A stretch of DNA of 48,097 bases from an uncultured Bacteroides sp. Its GTDB lineage: Bacteria > Bacteroidota > Bacteroidia > Bacteroidales > Bacteroidaceae. Below, piece by piece: positions 24,959-35,700 of this stretch (position 1 is the stretch's first letter; each line of letters opens with the position of its first letter). The stretch spans positions 1 to 48,097 of the forward strand of contig CAKUYM010000004.1 in the NCBI GenBank assembly GCA_934716785.1, read 5' to 3'. The notes below the pieces were generated by a model, which had not been told where the DNA came from, did no database searches, and was given only the letters and a program-made list of their open reading frames with translations. The position numbers and the translations under genes are program-made.

Positions 24959-27166
24959 TCATTTCATAAAGACTCCACAGCGTCCGTTCCAAGCATATAT
25001 GGTGCCCTCGACCGTCAGGCGGTGTTCTTTTTCTTTGTCTGTATCCACGTTACTAAAGCAAAGCATTACAAAATGTCCACCTTTATATATAGCCTTTACA
25101 ACTGTATAGGAGTCCGTATCCATCACCACCTTTACCTCTTCGCAAGAAGAAGTCAGGTTACTGGAAGTTTCCCTCACTACGTCATATTCTCCATGAGTTT
25201 CGATGGAGGTGGCGAATGTATGGTTCTTCCGTGCCTTTTCCCTTATCAAGAAAGCAGTTTCGTTTCTCAAGTTAAAGTCCGGATCATTGGCTCCCAGACG
25301 AAGCATTTTCATCTCTGTGTGCGGAGTGGTTGCCGTACTGATAGTATAGAAACGATTCTTATTAACGAAGGTGAAGCTCGATGTATTCCGGCTTTTGTTC
25401 TGCCCACATGCTTCCTGCCAAAGATGCTGATAGCCGTCTTTCGTTCCAAGGACTTTCTGTTCGTTACCGGATTTGGTATAGGGGAAGTTCAGGGAAACGA
25501 AGTGCCCGTTATACCATAAAGGGTAATCGTATTGATGCTCTTTGTCTGCATTTACTTGCAGCACATCCAAAATTAACGGGAATTGCAGGAAAGGAGTGGT
25601 CACGTAAGCCAATGTTCGCTTCATCTCCACTCCGGGATAGGCATTGGTGTCTTTTGCTACCATCACCTGAAAATGTTCGCCGTTGAAATCATGGTAGATG
25701 ATGTCCGAGTGGTAACGAGAAGAGATTTTCATATCTCCGGCAAAGTTGGACGTTTCGTCTACGACCAATGTATTATGCGCAACAGTCTGCTTGGCAAACG
25801 ACTGGTTCTCACGGGTATAATGTCCTTTATACTTAGCTTCAATATTCAAGAATCGGGAAGCGCCGTAGTCGGACAGAATCTCATTTCCATTGTCATAATA
25901 AGCCATTGTCAGCTTATCAAAATGCCCGTGGCTCAAGCCGTGTGAGGTAGCTTTCAGGGTCAAGGCACTGTTCAGATTAGAGTCCGTGGAGCGAATTACA
26001 GCTATACCTCCTTCGTCACCTTTGCGTCCGTCACGGAATACGTTGCTGCGATAAATAATCGGAGCCGCCTCCCCACGGGCAATATCACGAGCCACTTTGA
26101 AGCCGCCGATAGTAGGAAGATAAGTGTGCTGATACTTGTTGGCAACGGACAGCAATGATTTGTCCGAAGGGTTGACATTATACAATATGTCTACCGCATA
26201 TACCAGTTCCTGTGCAGAAAGCCCTTTCAGTAAGGCATCATTGATATGGAAGAATTCGCCTTCGTACGACAGTTGTATCAATGTAGATAGTGCTTTCGAA
26301 AGAATACTGTCGCGATAATTGAAGATTTTCAAGTCCGGCAGTTTGTTCTCGATACACTGGGCGAAAATAACGAAAGGCCAGATGGCATAACGTTGATAGT
26401 AGGCTCCTTCCGTGAAATATCCATCGGGAGAGAACAGGTAATCCATCTGGCGGATAAAACCGCCCCGTTTGCCAGTCTCGTCAGAGCCGTAAAGTGCCTT
26501 TTTGACGTAATCTTCACGATTCATCGCAAAGCCGATCATGCCCACGGCAGCCGTAGCCCATGTAGCATGATTGTGCATTTTGTTGAAAGTCTTGTTATTT
26601 GCATGGTTGTCTCCCATACCGTCCATGATGAAATCCGCCATCGGCACGAAAAGATTCTTCTCGATAGCGGAGCGCTGCTTGGATGACAGTGTATTATAGA
26701 TACAATCATAAGCAACCGCCGTATGTACCAACCATACACTTTCATTCAACGTCTGCCAGAACAGACGCCCCGGAACAGGGGAAAGTTGCAGAGGATGGAA
26801 ACCCAAAGTAGGATATAGCTTAGCGTAGGCTTCCAACATATCGGCTACGTAAGTGGCATATTTCTTATCCCCTGTCAACTGATAGGCTACTCCGCAATGA
26901 AACATGGCATAGTAATTGGATTTATGCTGTTCGTGCACCACACCGCCACCGCCGTCTACCGGAACCGGTACGGAGACAGGAGAGTTTACTGCTGCATCGG
27001 CTGCAGCCAACACTTCCGAAAGAGACTTGTCGAATGCGGGTACTGTGCCCTTCCCCGCCCTAATCTCGTTCACTTCTTCCTGTGTGAAAAGAAGAGAAGG
27101 ATGTTGGGCAAATGAAAAGAAGCATCCACCTAAAAACATGAATATGCAAATAATAAGTTTTCTCAT
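24959..27166 (-). CDS. Alginate lyase PL17 (exo-oligoalginate lyase, heparinase II/III-like)
   Basis: Periplasmic enzyme of 735 residues that releases unsaturated mono-uronate from alginate oligomers. Signal peptide ends at FSFAQ. An (alpha/alpha) toroid (about 25-350) holds Asn199-His200 (HNHATWATA) and the Tyr-rich GAYYQRYA motif (254-261), equivalent to the Asn-His and Tyr of characterised PL17 enzymes. A beta-sandwich (heparinase II/III-like, about 380-600) carries the GLSHGHFDKL histidine, and a C-terminal beta domain follows. Length and domain order match full-size PL17. It follows PL6 by 46 bp. Together with KdgF it links extracellular cutting to intracellular metabolism. Confidence 0.93.
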   Translation of the reverse strand: MRKLIICIFMFLGGCFFSFAQHPSLLFTQEEVNEIRAGKGTVPAFDKSLSEVLAAADAAVNSPVSVPVPVDGGGGVVHEQHKSNYYAMFHCGVAYQLTGDKKYATYVADMLEAYAKLYPTLGFHPLQLSPVPGRLFWQTLNESVWLVHTAVAYDCIYNTLSSKQRSAIEKNLFVPMADFIMDGMGDNHANNKTFNKMHNHATWATAAVGMIGFAMNREDYVKKALYGSDETGKRGGFIRQMDYLFSPDGYFTEGAYYQRYAIWPFVIFAQCIENKLPDLKIFNYRDSILSKALSTLIQLSYEGEFFHINDALLKGLSAQELVYAVDILYNVNPSDKSLLSVANKYQHTYLPTIGGFKVARDIARGEAAPIIYRSNVFRDGRKGDEGGIAVIRSTDSNLNSALTLKATSHGLSHGHFDKLTMAYYDNGNEILSDYGASRFLNIEAKYKGHYTRENQSFAKQTVAHNTLVVDETSNFAGDMKISSRYHSDIIYHDFNGEHFQVMVAKDTNAYPGVEMKRTLAYVTTPFLQFPLILDVLQVNADKEHQYDYPLWYNGHFVSLNFPYTKSGNEQKVLGTKDGYQHLWQEACGQNKSRNTSSFTFVNKNRFYTISTATTPHTEMKMLRLGANDPDFNLRNETAFLIREKARKNHTFATSIETHGEYDVVRETSSNLTSSCEEVKVVMDTDSYTVVKAIYKGGHFVMLCFSNVDTDKEKEHRLTVEGTIYAWNGRCGVFMK

Positions 27167-27212
27167 CTTACATCATTTTCTATTTCAACAATGGTATTGT
27201 ATAGCAACTGCC

Positions 27213-29477
27213 CTACTTCTTTTTCAGACCGATAGAGAGTTTTTCCAATTCGCTACCTCCAACCGGAGTATAATCGTATGCTTCGGCATTGATATAGGCG
27301 GGACGGATATTGTACATCTTTCCCTGTATGGCTTGAGAAGTGGTAGTCATCATTCTACCGGAATTCCACAGATTGCAGTTTGCAATGCGCACTTTTTCCC
27401 AAGTCGCCTCATCCAGACGGACAGTTGCTCCGCCACGTCCGCTATTATCAAAATTGCAATTCTCCACTGTCAGTACTTGCGGGCCAATCAAGCGCATGAC
27501 GCTTCCGCGTTCCTTGTTGCAACAGTCTACAAAGTTACAATGTCTGACAGTAATATAAGGACCTGCCGTACTTTCGTCACTTCCGCCACGATATATATTA
27601 ATAGGCAAACCCAGCAAGCGGTAGAAAGAACAGTTTTCAATCAACATATCATCGGCGTTATAGCGCCCTATATCATCTTTTTCTGCTGCATAGTTGATTG
27701 CATCTCCAGACAAATCACGGAAGAAACAGTTGCGGATGGTCACACTTCCTGCAAAAGTAGCTTTTGTACCTTTGATGGCAAAGAATCCACCTTCTCCAAA
27801 ATTCTGAAATTCGCAACCGTCCACTGTCAGCGTATAAGGCTGTATCATATCAAGGGCTGTAGAAATCCCTGCTTTGGCCAGTGCCTTTCCAGGCTCCAAA
27901 ACTCCATCGAATGTAATATTCTCAATGACCAATTCGCCACCATCGGCGATAGTCACCATATTATCCGGCTTATCTCCGTTGAAACGGACAAGCGGTTTGT
28001 TGGCTGCATCGGCTGCGCGGATAGTCAACGGTTTATCAATAAGCATAGCACGTTGGATGGGATATGTGCCTTTTGCCAAAATAAGGATGCCACCCGGTTC
28101 TGCCGACTGAATGGCTTCGGGCAAGTCCATTCCCAGAGATACATTATATTCCTTATGAACATTCGCTGCAGAATGGAGCACGCGGTTCTCAAACCAAGAA
28201 GCGCCTTTATCCTTACGTATCGCAGCATCGTCAGGCAACCGGGGAGCTTTTACTTTTTCCGCAACAAATCCTGAAGCCGAGTAATTCTTAGCCAATTGCA
28301 CTTTATTGTCCTTAAACCGAATGCCCGATACGTCGTCAACGGCTATATAAGGCGATTCAAGTTCTTTATTGATGATGACATTATCCGTAAACGACACGTT
28401 TTCAGGTGCAAGAGTACGTTCCATATCCTTGCCTGTACCAAATTCTATATTCGTGCAATCAACGAATGTATTGCGATACATCTTGACATCGACTACCTGA
28501 CAGTATCTGTTAGGCAACGAATTGGGAACAGCGTCCATAACCCCCAAAGCGGAGAAAAAGCGAGCGCCTGCCAAGCCGACCAATACATTATCGTACACCT
28601 GATGTCCGGCATCAACAATGCGGATACCGCCTGTGTTACGACGTCCGTTACCGATAAACAGATTGTCATTCACCGTATTACGGACACCATGGCGCAGAGC
28701 TACCACACCTTCGCATTCCAACAATGTGTTGTTTCGGATAATGTTGTCACTGGACTTGATAGAGATTACTTCCACTTCACCGGAACAACGTTCGAACAGA
28801 TTGTTTTCAATAATTGTATTTGAAGAACTGTAGGCTTGTTGGGAAGTTCCCACACGTATTGTCTCGGCCCCGTTCGAACCGTATACAGGTCTTTCTCCAA
28901 AGTAATTATGGTCAATCTGATGATGATTCTCCAGACAACGTTTGTCGTTGAGGATGACAATCAATGTCACCCCCAAATTCAGCTTTCCTGTCAACGAACA
29001 ATGGTCTACTCTGTTGTGACGACCATAAAGCAATATATAGCTGTAAGCCTGATCCCGACGGGACGGATTGAATTTGTCTATCACACAATTCGTCAAGCGA
29101 CAATGATTGGCCAATTCCTGTCCGTTACGGAATTCTATTACGGAACCTTTGGGCGCGTATCCGTCAGTGAAATGCAATCCGCTGACGGAAAGCCACTCAC
29201 CCGCTATCCGCAAGGTAGAACCACCTTCAATCTTCACCTTTCCGGGGTTCAGGGCTTCTATGGTAACAGGAGCCTTCTCGGTTCCTTTACCTATCCACTT
29301 CAACTGCATGTCTTTGTACTGACCGTCCTTGATATAAATTTGATCACCCGGTTGTGCAGTTTTTAAACAGGAACCCACCTCGGGAAGCGTAACCTCATAC
29401 CTCTTTGCAAAAGAACCCAACGGCAACCCCACCAATAAGGAAGCTATAATTACTTTATGTATATTTCGTTTCATCAT
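27213..29477 (-). CDS. Alginate lyase PL6 (two-domain beta-helix)
   Basis: Secreted lyase of 754 residues, the long two-beta-helix form of PL6. Signal peptide ends near GSFAK. The catalytic pair is visible: base Lys241 in ISIKSSDN and acid Arg262 in ALRHGVRN, 21 residues apart as in the characterised enzyme AlyGC. Upstream rungs include YGSNGAETIRVGTS. The second beta-helix (about 440-740) starts around SLGMDLPEAI and has the regular FxGVxEP and NCxFxN turns. PL6 enzymes depolymerise poly-M, poly-MG or poly-G, some by exo-action. It begins 3 bp behind the surface lipoprotein gene, so transcription is shared. The lack of a lipobox Cys suggests a periplasmic location. Confidence 0.93.
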   Translation of the reverse strand: MMKRNIHKVIIASLLVGLPLGSFAKRYEVTLPEVGSCLKTAQPGDQIYIKDGQYKDMQLKWIGKGTEKAPVTIEALNPGKVKIEGGSTLRIAGEWLSVSGLHFTDGYAPKGSVIEFRNGQELANHCRLTNCVIDKFNPSRRDQAYSYILLYGRHNRVDHCSLTGKLNLGVTLIVILNDKRCLENHHQIDHNYFGERPVYGSNGAETIRVGTSQQAYSSSNTIIENNLFERCSGEVEVISIKSSDNIIRNNTLLECEGVVALRHGVRNTVNDNLFIGNGRRNTGGIRIVDAGHQVYDNVLVGLAGARFFSALGVMDAVPNSLPNRYCQVVDVKMYRNTFVDCTNIEFGTGKDMERTLAPENVSFTDNVIINKELESPYIAVDDVSGIRFKDNKVQLAKNYSASGFVAEKVKAPRLPDDAAIRKDKGASWFENRVLHSAANVHKEYNVSLGMDLPEAIQSAEPGGILILAKGTYPIQRAMLIDKPLTIRAADAANKPLVRFNGDKPDNMVTIADGGELVIENITFDGVLEPGKALAKAGISTALDMIQPYTLTVDGCEFQNFGEGGFFAIKGTKATFAGSVTIRNCFFRDLSGDAINYAAEKDDIGRYNADDMLIENCSFYRLLGLPINIYRGGSDESTAGPYITVRHCNFVDCCNKERGSVMRLIGPQVLTVENCNFDNSGRGGATVRLDEATWEKVRIANCNLWNSGRMMTTTSQAIQGKMYNIRPAYINAEAYDYTPVGGSELEKLSIGLKKK

Positions 29478-29480
29478 CGA

Positions 29481-31178
29481 TTATTGAACTTTTGAGTAAT
29501 CGTAATCATGTTTTTGCCAATACATATCAAACTCAATGGAACTGGACGAAGGAGCTTTCGTGTTATTGTACATTTTAAAGTCAACCGTCTTTATATGCAA
29601 TAGTCCAATGCGTTTTACATTATCGGCAACATTGGATGTAGAACCGGCTACATTATAATATAAGACAAGCAAGACTGCATCCACATTCGCTTTCTGCTCT
29701 TTTCCTACCTCAAATATGCCTGCTGCCCACACATCAGTATTCATTGACGTTTTCATGCTTGAAATACTGAACCCGCGGCAAGTCTTTGCATCAACATCTA
29801 TCGGGAAAGTAGTTTCATCAATCTTATCCAACGTACCGTTCTTCACCTCATCTACCAATGCCTTATATTCAGACTTTGACGGATCCAAGTATAAGAAAGT
29901 CAACACCGGAGTTCCATAGCAGTTTCCGTTTGCTCCCGTAACCCTATAGTCGTTTGCCGAATTGTTCATTGTGTAGAAATTCTTCAACTGCCCACTGGAA
30001 CCTGCCGGACTATTAATTTGCAATGTTCCGGCATTGACGCCTGAGAAGAAGAAATAAGGGTTCACCGAGTTGTATTCACTTTCCGAGACAGCAGGTTTAT
30101 TATTTGCAGAACAAGTGGCTGCTTGATGTTTGAAAGATACCGGGTCTACCTTTTCCCTCCAATCCGCATTGGCATATACCAATCCTGTCTCCGGTGAGAA
30201 AAACGAAGATAGCTCTTCCACATCACGTCCCTGTGCATATACTTTCTTATTCTCCCAAAAATAAACGAAAGGAACTTGCACCACAAACGCATCCGTCAAA
30301 GTACGCACTTCGCGTCCGTCAAAATAAACAATCTTCAGTATCATCGTATTGTCTCCGTCCACATAGGTTTCTGACGAAGGTACGGCAAATTTCAATTCAT
30401 TCTCATTCTGGAGAGTAACATTACATTCAATATCCCCTAATAATACCTTGTCAATCTTATTCAAGTAAGTACCATTCAGCACAATGATATCTCCAACCTG
30501 TGCTGCCTGGTAGGAAGAAGTTGCCACTGCCGGTTCATAACGAGCCACGATCATCTGCGGTGCAGATTCAAGCGGGGTTTCCACTTCCGACGTTCCATTG
30601 AAATACTTAAAAGTAACGGAAGCCTTATTACTTTCCACATAAGGAATCTTCACCAAAATTTCATTTTCACTTTGCGACAGGATATCGGCTTCGTTGCCGG
30701 TTGCATATCCTTCGGCTGTAAAGAGAACGGCACTAACCACATTCATGTGCGTTCCTGTAAGCAAGAGTCTATTGCCCATCTCCACTTCAGTCGGTATTCC
30801 TGCCTCGGAAATGGCAGGAGCGGGATATTCAATGGTAAAATCGGCTTCTGACACGCCATCCCCAACCGAATTACTCAATACGATCTTTCCTGTTTTGGCG
30901 TTGCTTGTCACTTTCAGCGACAAACGTCCGTTGGACACTTTCTGAAGGATAGTGACTTTCTCACCGCCAATTGTCGCACTGACCACATCGTCCAGATATT
31001 CACCGGTAACTACGATTTCACTTCCCACACTTCCGCTCTCCGGCGAGAAAGAAAGAATCTGCGGCGCACTGACCGTTATTTCCTTCATGGATATAGAATC
31101 ACACCCGGTCCATAAGATGATACATGCAAATAAAGATGCAAGACTCCATTTTCTATATTGTTTCATATTCGTATTCAT
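29481..31178 (-). CDS. TIG-domain surface glycan-binding lipoprotein (SGBP) of the alginate PUL
   Basis: Lipoprotein of 565 residues at the SusE/SusF position. Lipobox ILWTGC gives Cys26 (an internal Met at residue 5 is an alternative start). Three IPT/TIG-like immunoglobulin repeats follow at about 38-115, 120-210 and 215-300: each begins with a proline-rich strand and has the SxVGSEIVVTGxYL type core (for example GDIIVLNGTYLNKI). The C-terminal 250 residues (from FVYFWENKK) form a separate domain that I do not recognise; such terminal domains usually hold the glycan site. It lies 9 bp behind susD. An alginate-binding role is inferred from the operon. Confidence 0.85.
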   Translation of the reverse strand: MNTNMKQYRKWSLASLFACIILWTGCDSISMKEITVSAPQILSFSPESGSVGSEIVVTGEYLDDVVSATIGGEKVTILQKVSNGRLSLKVTSNAKTGKIVLSNSVGDGVSEADFTIEYPAPAISEAGIPTEVEMGNRLLLTGTHMNVVSAVLFTAEGYATGNEADILSQSENEILVKIPYVESNKASVTFKYFNGTSEVETPLESAPQMIVARYEPAVATSSYQAAQVGDIIVLNGTYLNKIDKVLLGDIECNVTLQNENELKFAVPSSETYVDGDNTMILKIVYFDGREVRTLTDAFVVQVPFVYFWENKKVYAQGRDVEELSSFFSPETGLVYANADWREKVDPVSFKHQAATCSANNKPAVSESEYNSVNPYFFFSGVNAGTLQINSPAGSSGQLKNFYTMNNSANDYRVTGANGNCYGTPVLTFLYLDPSKSEYKALVDEVKNGTLDKIDETTFPIDVDAKTCRGFSISSMKTSMNTDVWAAGIFEVGKEQKANVDAVLLVLYYNVAGSTSNVADNVKRIGLLHIKTVDFKMYNNTKAPSSSSIEFDMYWQKHDYDYSKVQ

Positions 31179-31187
31179 TTTAAGAAA

Positions 31188-32705
31188 TTAATAACCTGCA
31201 TTCTGTGCTATATCCGGATTGATATTAACAACACTTACCGGAATCGGAAGAAATGTCTGCCAGTCCTCAATATCATTTACCGTATACGTATATCCTGAAT
31301 AAAAAGTCTCGCTTTTGAAGTAGTTGTTCACTGTCCGGGCAGCGTCTCCCCAACGAAGCAGGTCAAACCAACGTTGGTTCTCGAAAGCAAGTTCCAGTCT
31401 TCTCTCATTGCGCACAGCTTCTCTGAAGTCGTATCGGTTGGAGAGGTCTGCCAATGTATAAGTAGAAACACCGGCACGTTCACAAATCATATTCAGATAC
31501 TTCAGATTATCGGCAGACGGACCTGATATTTCATTGCTCAACTCCGCATATAACAGCGCCACATCTCCCACACGAATAATCGGCCAGTCACTCTCACCGT
31601 CATACTGTGTAGAAACTTCAGTTGTATACTTTCTGCAATAACGGCAGTTGCCGGTAGTCACCCATTCCTGGGTGGTAGAATTGAAATATTTCTGCGCGAT
31701 ATTTACATCAAGACGCTTATCGGTTGCCCCTCTCGCTCCATATGCGGCGATAATATTATCACTCGGCGTGTTGTAGCCAAGAGATGCACCTATAATCACA
31801 TTTGCACCATTATTGATCGGAGCAAACATATTGCCAAACGGTGACCCCAGTCCCACGTTACCCGAAAGGTAGCGAACTGCAAAAATGATTTCTTTGTTCA
31901 TCTCATTCGATGTATCGAATATCTTATCATATGCCCCCAAATCAGCCCCCGACTGCGGATTGCCTACCGCAGCACTCTCAAGAACTTCCTTGCATAACTG
32001 TGCCGCACGAGCATACTTGGCGTCTCCTGATTTATAATGAGTGGCATATACCTTCGCCAACAAAGCCTTAGCCGCATTTCTGTCCGCACGCCCCAGATCG
32101 GTATCCGCCATCTTTTCCGGCAACAGTTCATTATCAAGAATCTTCTCCAAATCACCTTCAATCAGCGCATATACCTCTTCTACTGTAGACCGCTGCATAT
32201 TACGGGCTACGTCCGACGGAACCTTAGACGTAACGATAAAGACCGGTCCCCATAAGCGGACAAGATTAAAATACTCCAAGGAACGAAGAAACAAAACCTC
32301 TCCCTCATACTGATTCCGCACCGTTTCATCCTCTATTATATCAAGATATGAAATTACATTATTGACACGTGCAATCGTAGCGTAACAAGAGTTCCAATAG
32401 TTTTCCACCCACTGGTGTTCTGCAACAATAGTGCCCTGATCCAATTGTTCCACCAGTTTCGTGGTGCTGGCAGAAGAGCCTGTGGCATACATACGCCCGT
32501 TGTCCGAACGCAACTCTGTCAACGCCCACTCATAATACATCACATTGTGAAGAGAATTGTAACAGCCCAGCACCAGATTATTCACCGAAGAAGCATCCTT
32601 CACGTACTCATCCGCAGCAACTTCCGAATAGGGATACTTGTCCAAATCACAAGACGCAAACAGTAACGTCACTAACAGTAATCCTATATAATTTACTTTT
32701 TTCAT
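31188..32705 (-). CDS. SusD/RagB-family lipoprotein of the alginate PUL
   Basis: Outer-membrane lipoprotein of 505 residues, LFASCDL giving Cys19. SusD landmarks are NNLVLGCYNSL in the N-terminal helices, EGEVLFLRSLEYFNLVRLWG in the core, the AKALLAKVYATHYKSG TPR helix, and EAVRNERRLELAFENQRWFDLLRWG near the C-terminus. It pairs with the SusC encoded 13 bp upstream and is expected to cap the barrel and bind alginate oligosaccharides. It is shorter than the two SusD proteins of the left-hand PUL and clearly distinct from them. Co-transcription with the whole operon is implied by the spacing. Confidence 0.95.
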   Translation of the reverse strand: MKKVNYIGLLLVTLLFASCDLDKYPYSEVAADEYVKDASSVNNLVLGCYNSLHNVMYYEWALTELRSDNGRMYATGSSASTTKLVEQLDQGTIVAEHQWVENYWNSCYATIARVNNVISYLDIIEDETVRNQYEGEVLFLRSLEYFNLVRLWGPVFIVTSKVPSDVARNMQRSTVEEVYALIEGDLEKILDNELLPEKMADTDLGRADRNAAKALLAKVYATHYKSGDAKYARAAQLCKEVLESAAVGNPQSGADLGAYDKIFDTSNEMNKEIIFAVRYLSGNVGLGSPFGNMFAPINNGANVIIGASLGYNTPSDNIIAAYGARGATDKRLDVNIAQKYFNSTTQEWVTTGNCRYCRKYTTEVSTQYDGESDWPIIRVGDVALLYAELSNEISGPSADNLKYLNMICERAGVSTYTLADLSNRYDFREAVRNERRLELAFENQRWFDLLRWGDAARTVNNYFKSETFYSGYTYTVNDIEDWQTFLPIPVSVVNINPDIAQNAGY

Positions 32706-32718
32706 CGTTCACCTTCCA

Positions 32719-35700
32719 TTAAAAGTTAATATCAAAACCTGCGGAGATAGTGGTAGTCAATGGGAATCCACCGCGCTGATACCCCGAGATCATAGCACTT
32801 GAATACTGGGAAGAAGTCATACGCGACTCAGGATTGATGCCTTTATATCCACTTCCCCAAATGTAGAGCAGGTTGCTGCCTGACACGTAGAAACGTACAC
32901 CGGACAACTTCATCTTACGAGCAGCCGCACTTGGCAGCGTATATCCCAACGTGAAGTTTCTCAAACATGCATAAGAAGCATTCTGCAACGGATAATCAGT
33001 CAGACAGATGTCATAACCCAGTTTCTGATAAGGCACTTTTCCATTACCAGGGTTCTCTGCACTGACCCAACGGTTCTTCGTGTAGTTCTTGTTCCATTTC
33101 AAGGTTTCATTGTAATAAACGTCACCATTGTAAACATCGATTCCCTGCACTCCCTGAATCAGGAACGAGATGTCGAAGTTCTTGATTTGGAACGTATTTG
33201 TGATACCCCATGTAAAGTCGGGATACGGACTGCCCAGAGGAACGCGGTCTTCAGGAGTCAAAGAGCCGTCGCCATTCGTGTCTACAATACGCAATCCACC
33301 CGGCACATCGTTCGAGAAGTGAGGATTCGCATTGATCTCTTCCATGCTGTTCCATACACCGTTTGTCTTGTATCCATAGAACTGAATCAACGGTGAACCC
33401 ACTTTCGCTATGTAACATTCACTTCTTTCTCCTTGGTTGATAACCTGTTGTTCACCGCCCAGTTCCAAGAGTTTGTTGCGCGACAAGGAGAAATTTATAT
33501 TCGTATCCCATGAAAACTTACGATTCTTGAAGTTGTGTGTATCCAGCTGTATTTCCACACCAGAATTGCGAACCTTTCCAATGTTGTTCCAATAATAGCT
33601 GTAGCCGGTGAACGACTGCGTAGGCTGTTCGAACAACAGAGCACGGGTCACTGAATAATAAGCATCTATCGCAAGATTAATCCGGTTCTTCAGGAATCCC
33701 AAGTCCAAACCGTAGTTGAACTCATCCGTTTTTTCCCACGTGATATGAGGATTGGCAAGCGAAGAAGAAATATTGGCCGAACCGTTCACCAACTGCCCGT
33801 TTCCTGTGCCAGTCACATAATTCGCACTGTTCAATACTTCGAGGGCGGCATCATAACTGATGCGGTTGTTGCCCGTCACACCGTAAGAAGCACGAAGTTT
33901 TAAGTTAGAAATAGCCTTGATATTCTTCATGAATTTCTCCTCGTTCACACGCCAACCCAATGACGCAGACGGGAACCATGCGTTGCGGTTTCCTTTCGAG
34001 AACAAGGAAGAACGGTCCAAACGCAAAGAAGCAGACAATAAATAACGACCTAAATAGCTATAATTGATACGCCCCAAATAAGACTCAAGTACCACATCCG
34101 GATAACGGAATGTTCCAGTTCCATCCGTATTGCCATTGCCTTTGCTCGCCAATGAATAAACAGTCGCCGCATTCAACGTATGAATATCATCGGTGGCAAA
34201 TCCGGTAGCAGTCATAGCTACACGCTGGTTACGCGTGCTTTCTATCGTATAACCCAATAAAGCATCAATACTATGTGACTTATTCTGTCCAAAATCCAGA
34301 TGATAGCTCAATGTATTCTCACTCAATAAGTCTACATAAAGCGTACTGAAATAAGTCGCCTTACTCTCTTCCTTATCTTTCGTGGCGTTTCTATTGCCAT
34401 AATAATAGGAAGGACTGAAACGTACATTCAAACCATTGGAAGTCTTGAATTGCAAACCTTTACAAATATCAACCGTCAGATACATGCTTGCCAATCCCTG
34501 CATGGACTCGCTCCAACGTGTGGTATTAGCCATCACACTTCTCGGGTTGTTATTGGCAGAAGTGAACGGAGAGGATTTCTCCAAAGTAGGATTTCCGTCC
34601 GCATCCGGTGTTCCTGTCGGAGTCATGATGTTATTGAAATGGCTGCCTCTCGCAAAACCGGAATAGCCTGTCAATTCAGTACTCCAGTCATTGTGATAAA
34701 CCGGAAGGAAAGAAGGAGTACGGTAGAAATCTATAAAATTATTCTTCGGACGTTCTGTTTTCGTGTAAGTTCCGGATACGTTCACCCCGACACTGACAAT
34801 GTTTGAAAGTTTGGCATCCAGCTTCGTACGGAAATTCAACTTATCCAATAAGTTCTGGAGCATCACACCTTGGTCTTTGGTATAAGCGGCAGATACGAAA
34901 TACTTCGTCTCCTTACGCCCACCGGAAATACTCATTTGCACATTTGTAATACCAGCCAAATCACGCAATCCCTCTTTCTGCCAATCGGTAGTGCCCATCT
35001 GACTCTCCAGATAAGCAGCCCCACGTGCATTTGCCGGAACTGACGGACCACCCATTTCAGCCTCCTTGGTCAGCAAGTCCAGCCATTCGGAAGAAGTCAT
35101 CAAGTCGTGCAACTTATAGGCATATTTGAATCCCTGATAGAATTTGAACGAATATTTCGGCTTATCGGGAGTACCGCTTTTCGTGGTCACCATAATAACG
35201 CCATTGGCAGCGCGCGAACCGTAGATAGCAGCAGAAGCCGCATCCTTCAAGATTTCAATAGATTTCACGTCCGCCGCATTGATGGACGAAAGCCCACCCG
35301 ATACCGGGAAACCGTCAATGATAACCAATGGCTCGCTTTCGGCAGAAATAGACCCTGTTCCGCGTACACGGATAGAGGGAGTCACTCCCACTTCCGATGT
35401 CTCGTTAGAAACCGTTAGTCCGCTCATTGAACCCTGCAAGGCAGTAGTGACATCACTCACCGGAGCATTAATCAGCTTCTCACCTTCCAATTTTGAAATC
35501 GAACCTGTTAAATGAGATTTGGCCTGCGTACCGTAACCTATCACCACGACGTCGTCCAACATCTTTGAGTCTTCTTCCAACGTCACATTCACGACCGTAC
35601 GTTTGCCCACAGCTTCCGCCTTGTCAACGTAACCGATATACGAGTAAACCAAAATTGTTTTTGAATTAGGGACTTTAATGGAGTATCTACCCTCAGCATC

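Noticed and set aside
26916..28274. 452-codon plus-strand open frame across PL17 and PL6
   Set aside because: It lies antisense to two strongly supported lyase genes and has no recognisable domain or signal. It is a mirror of their codon usage.
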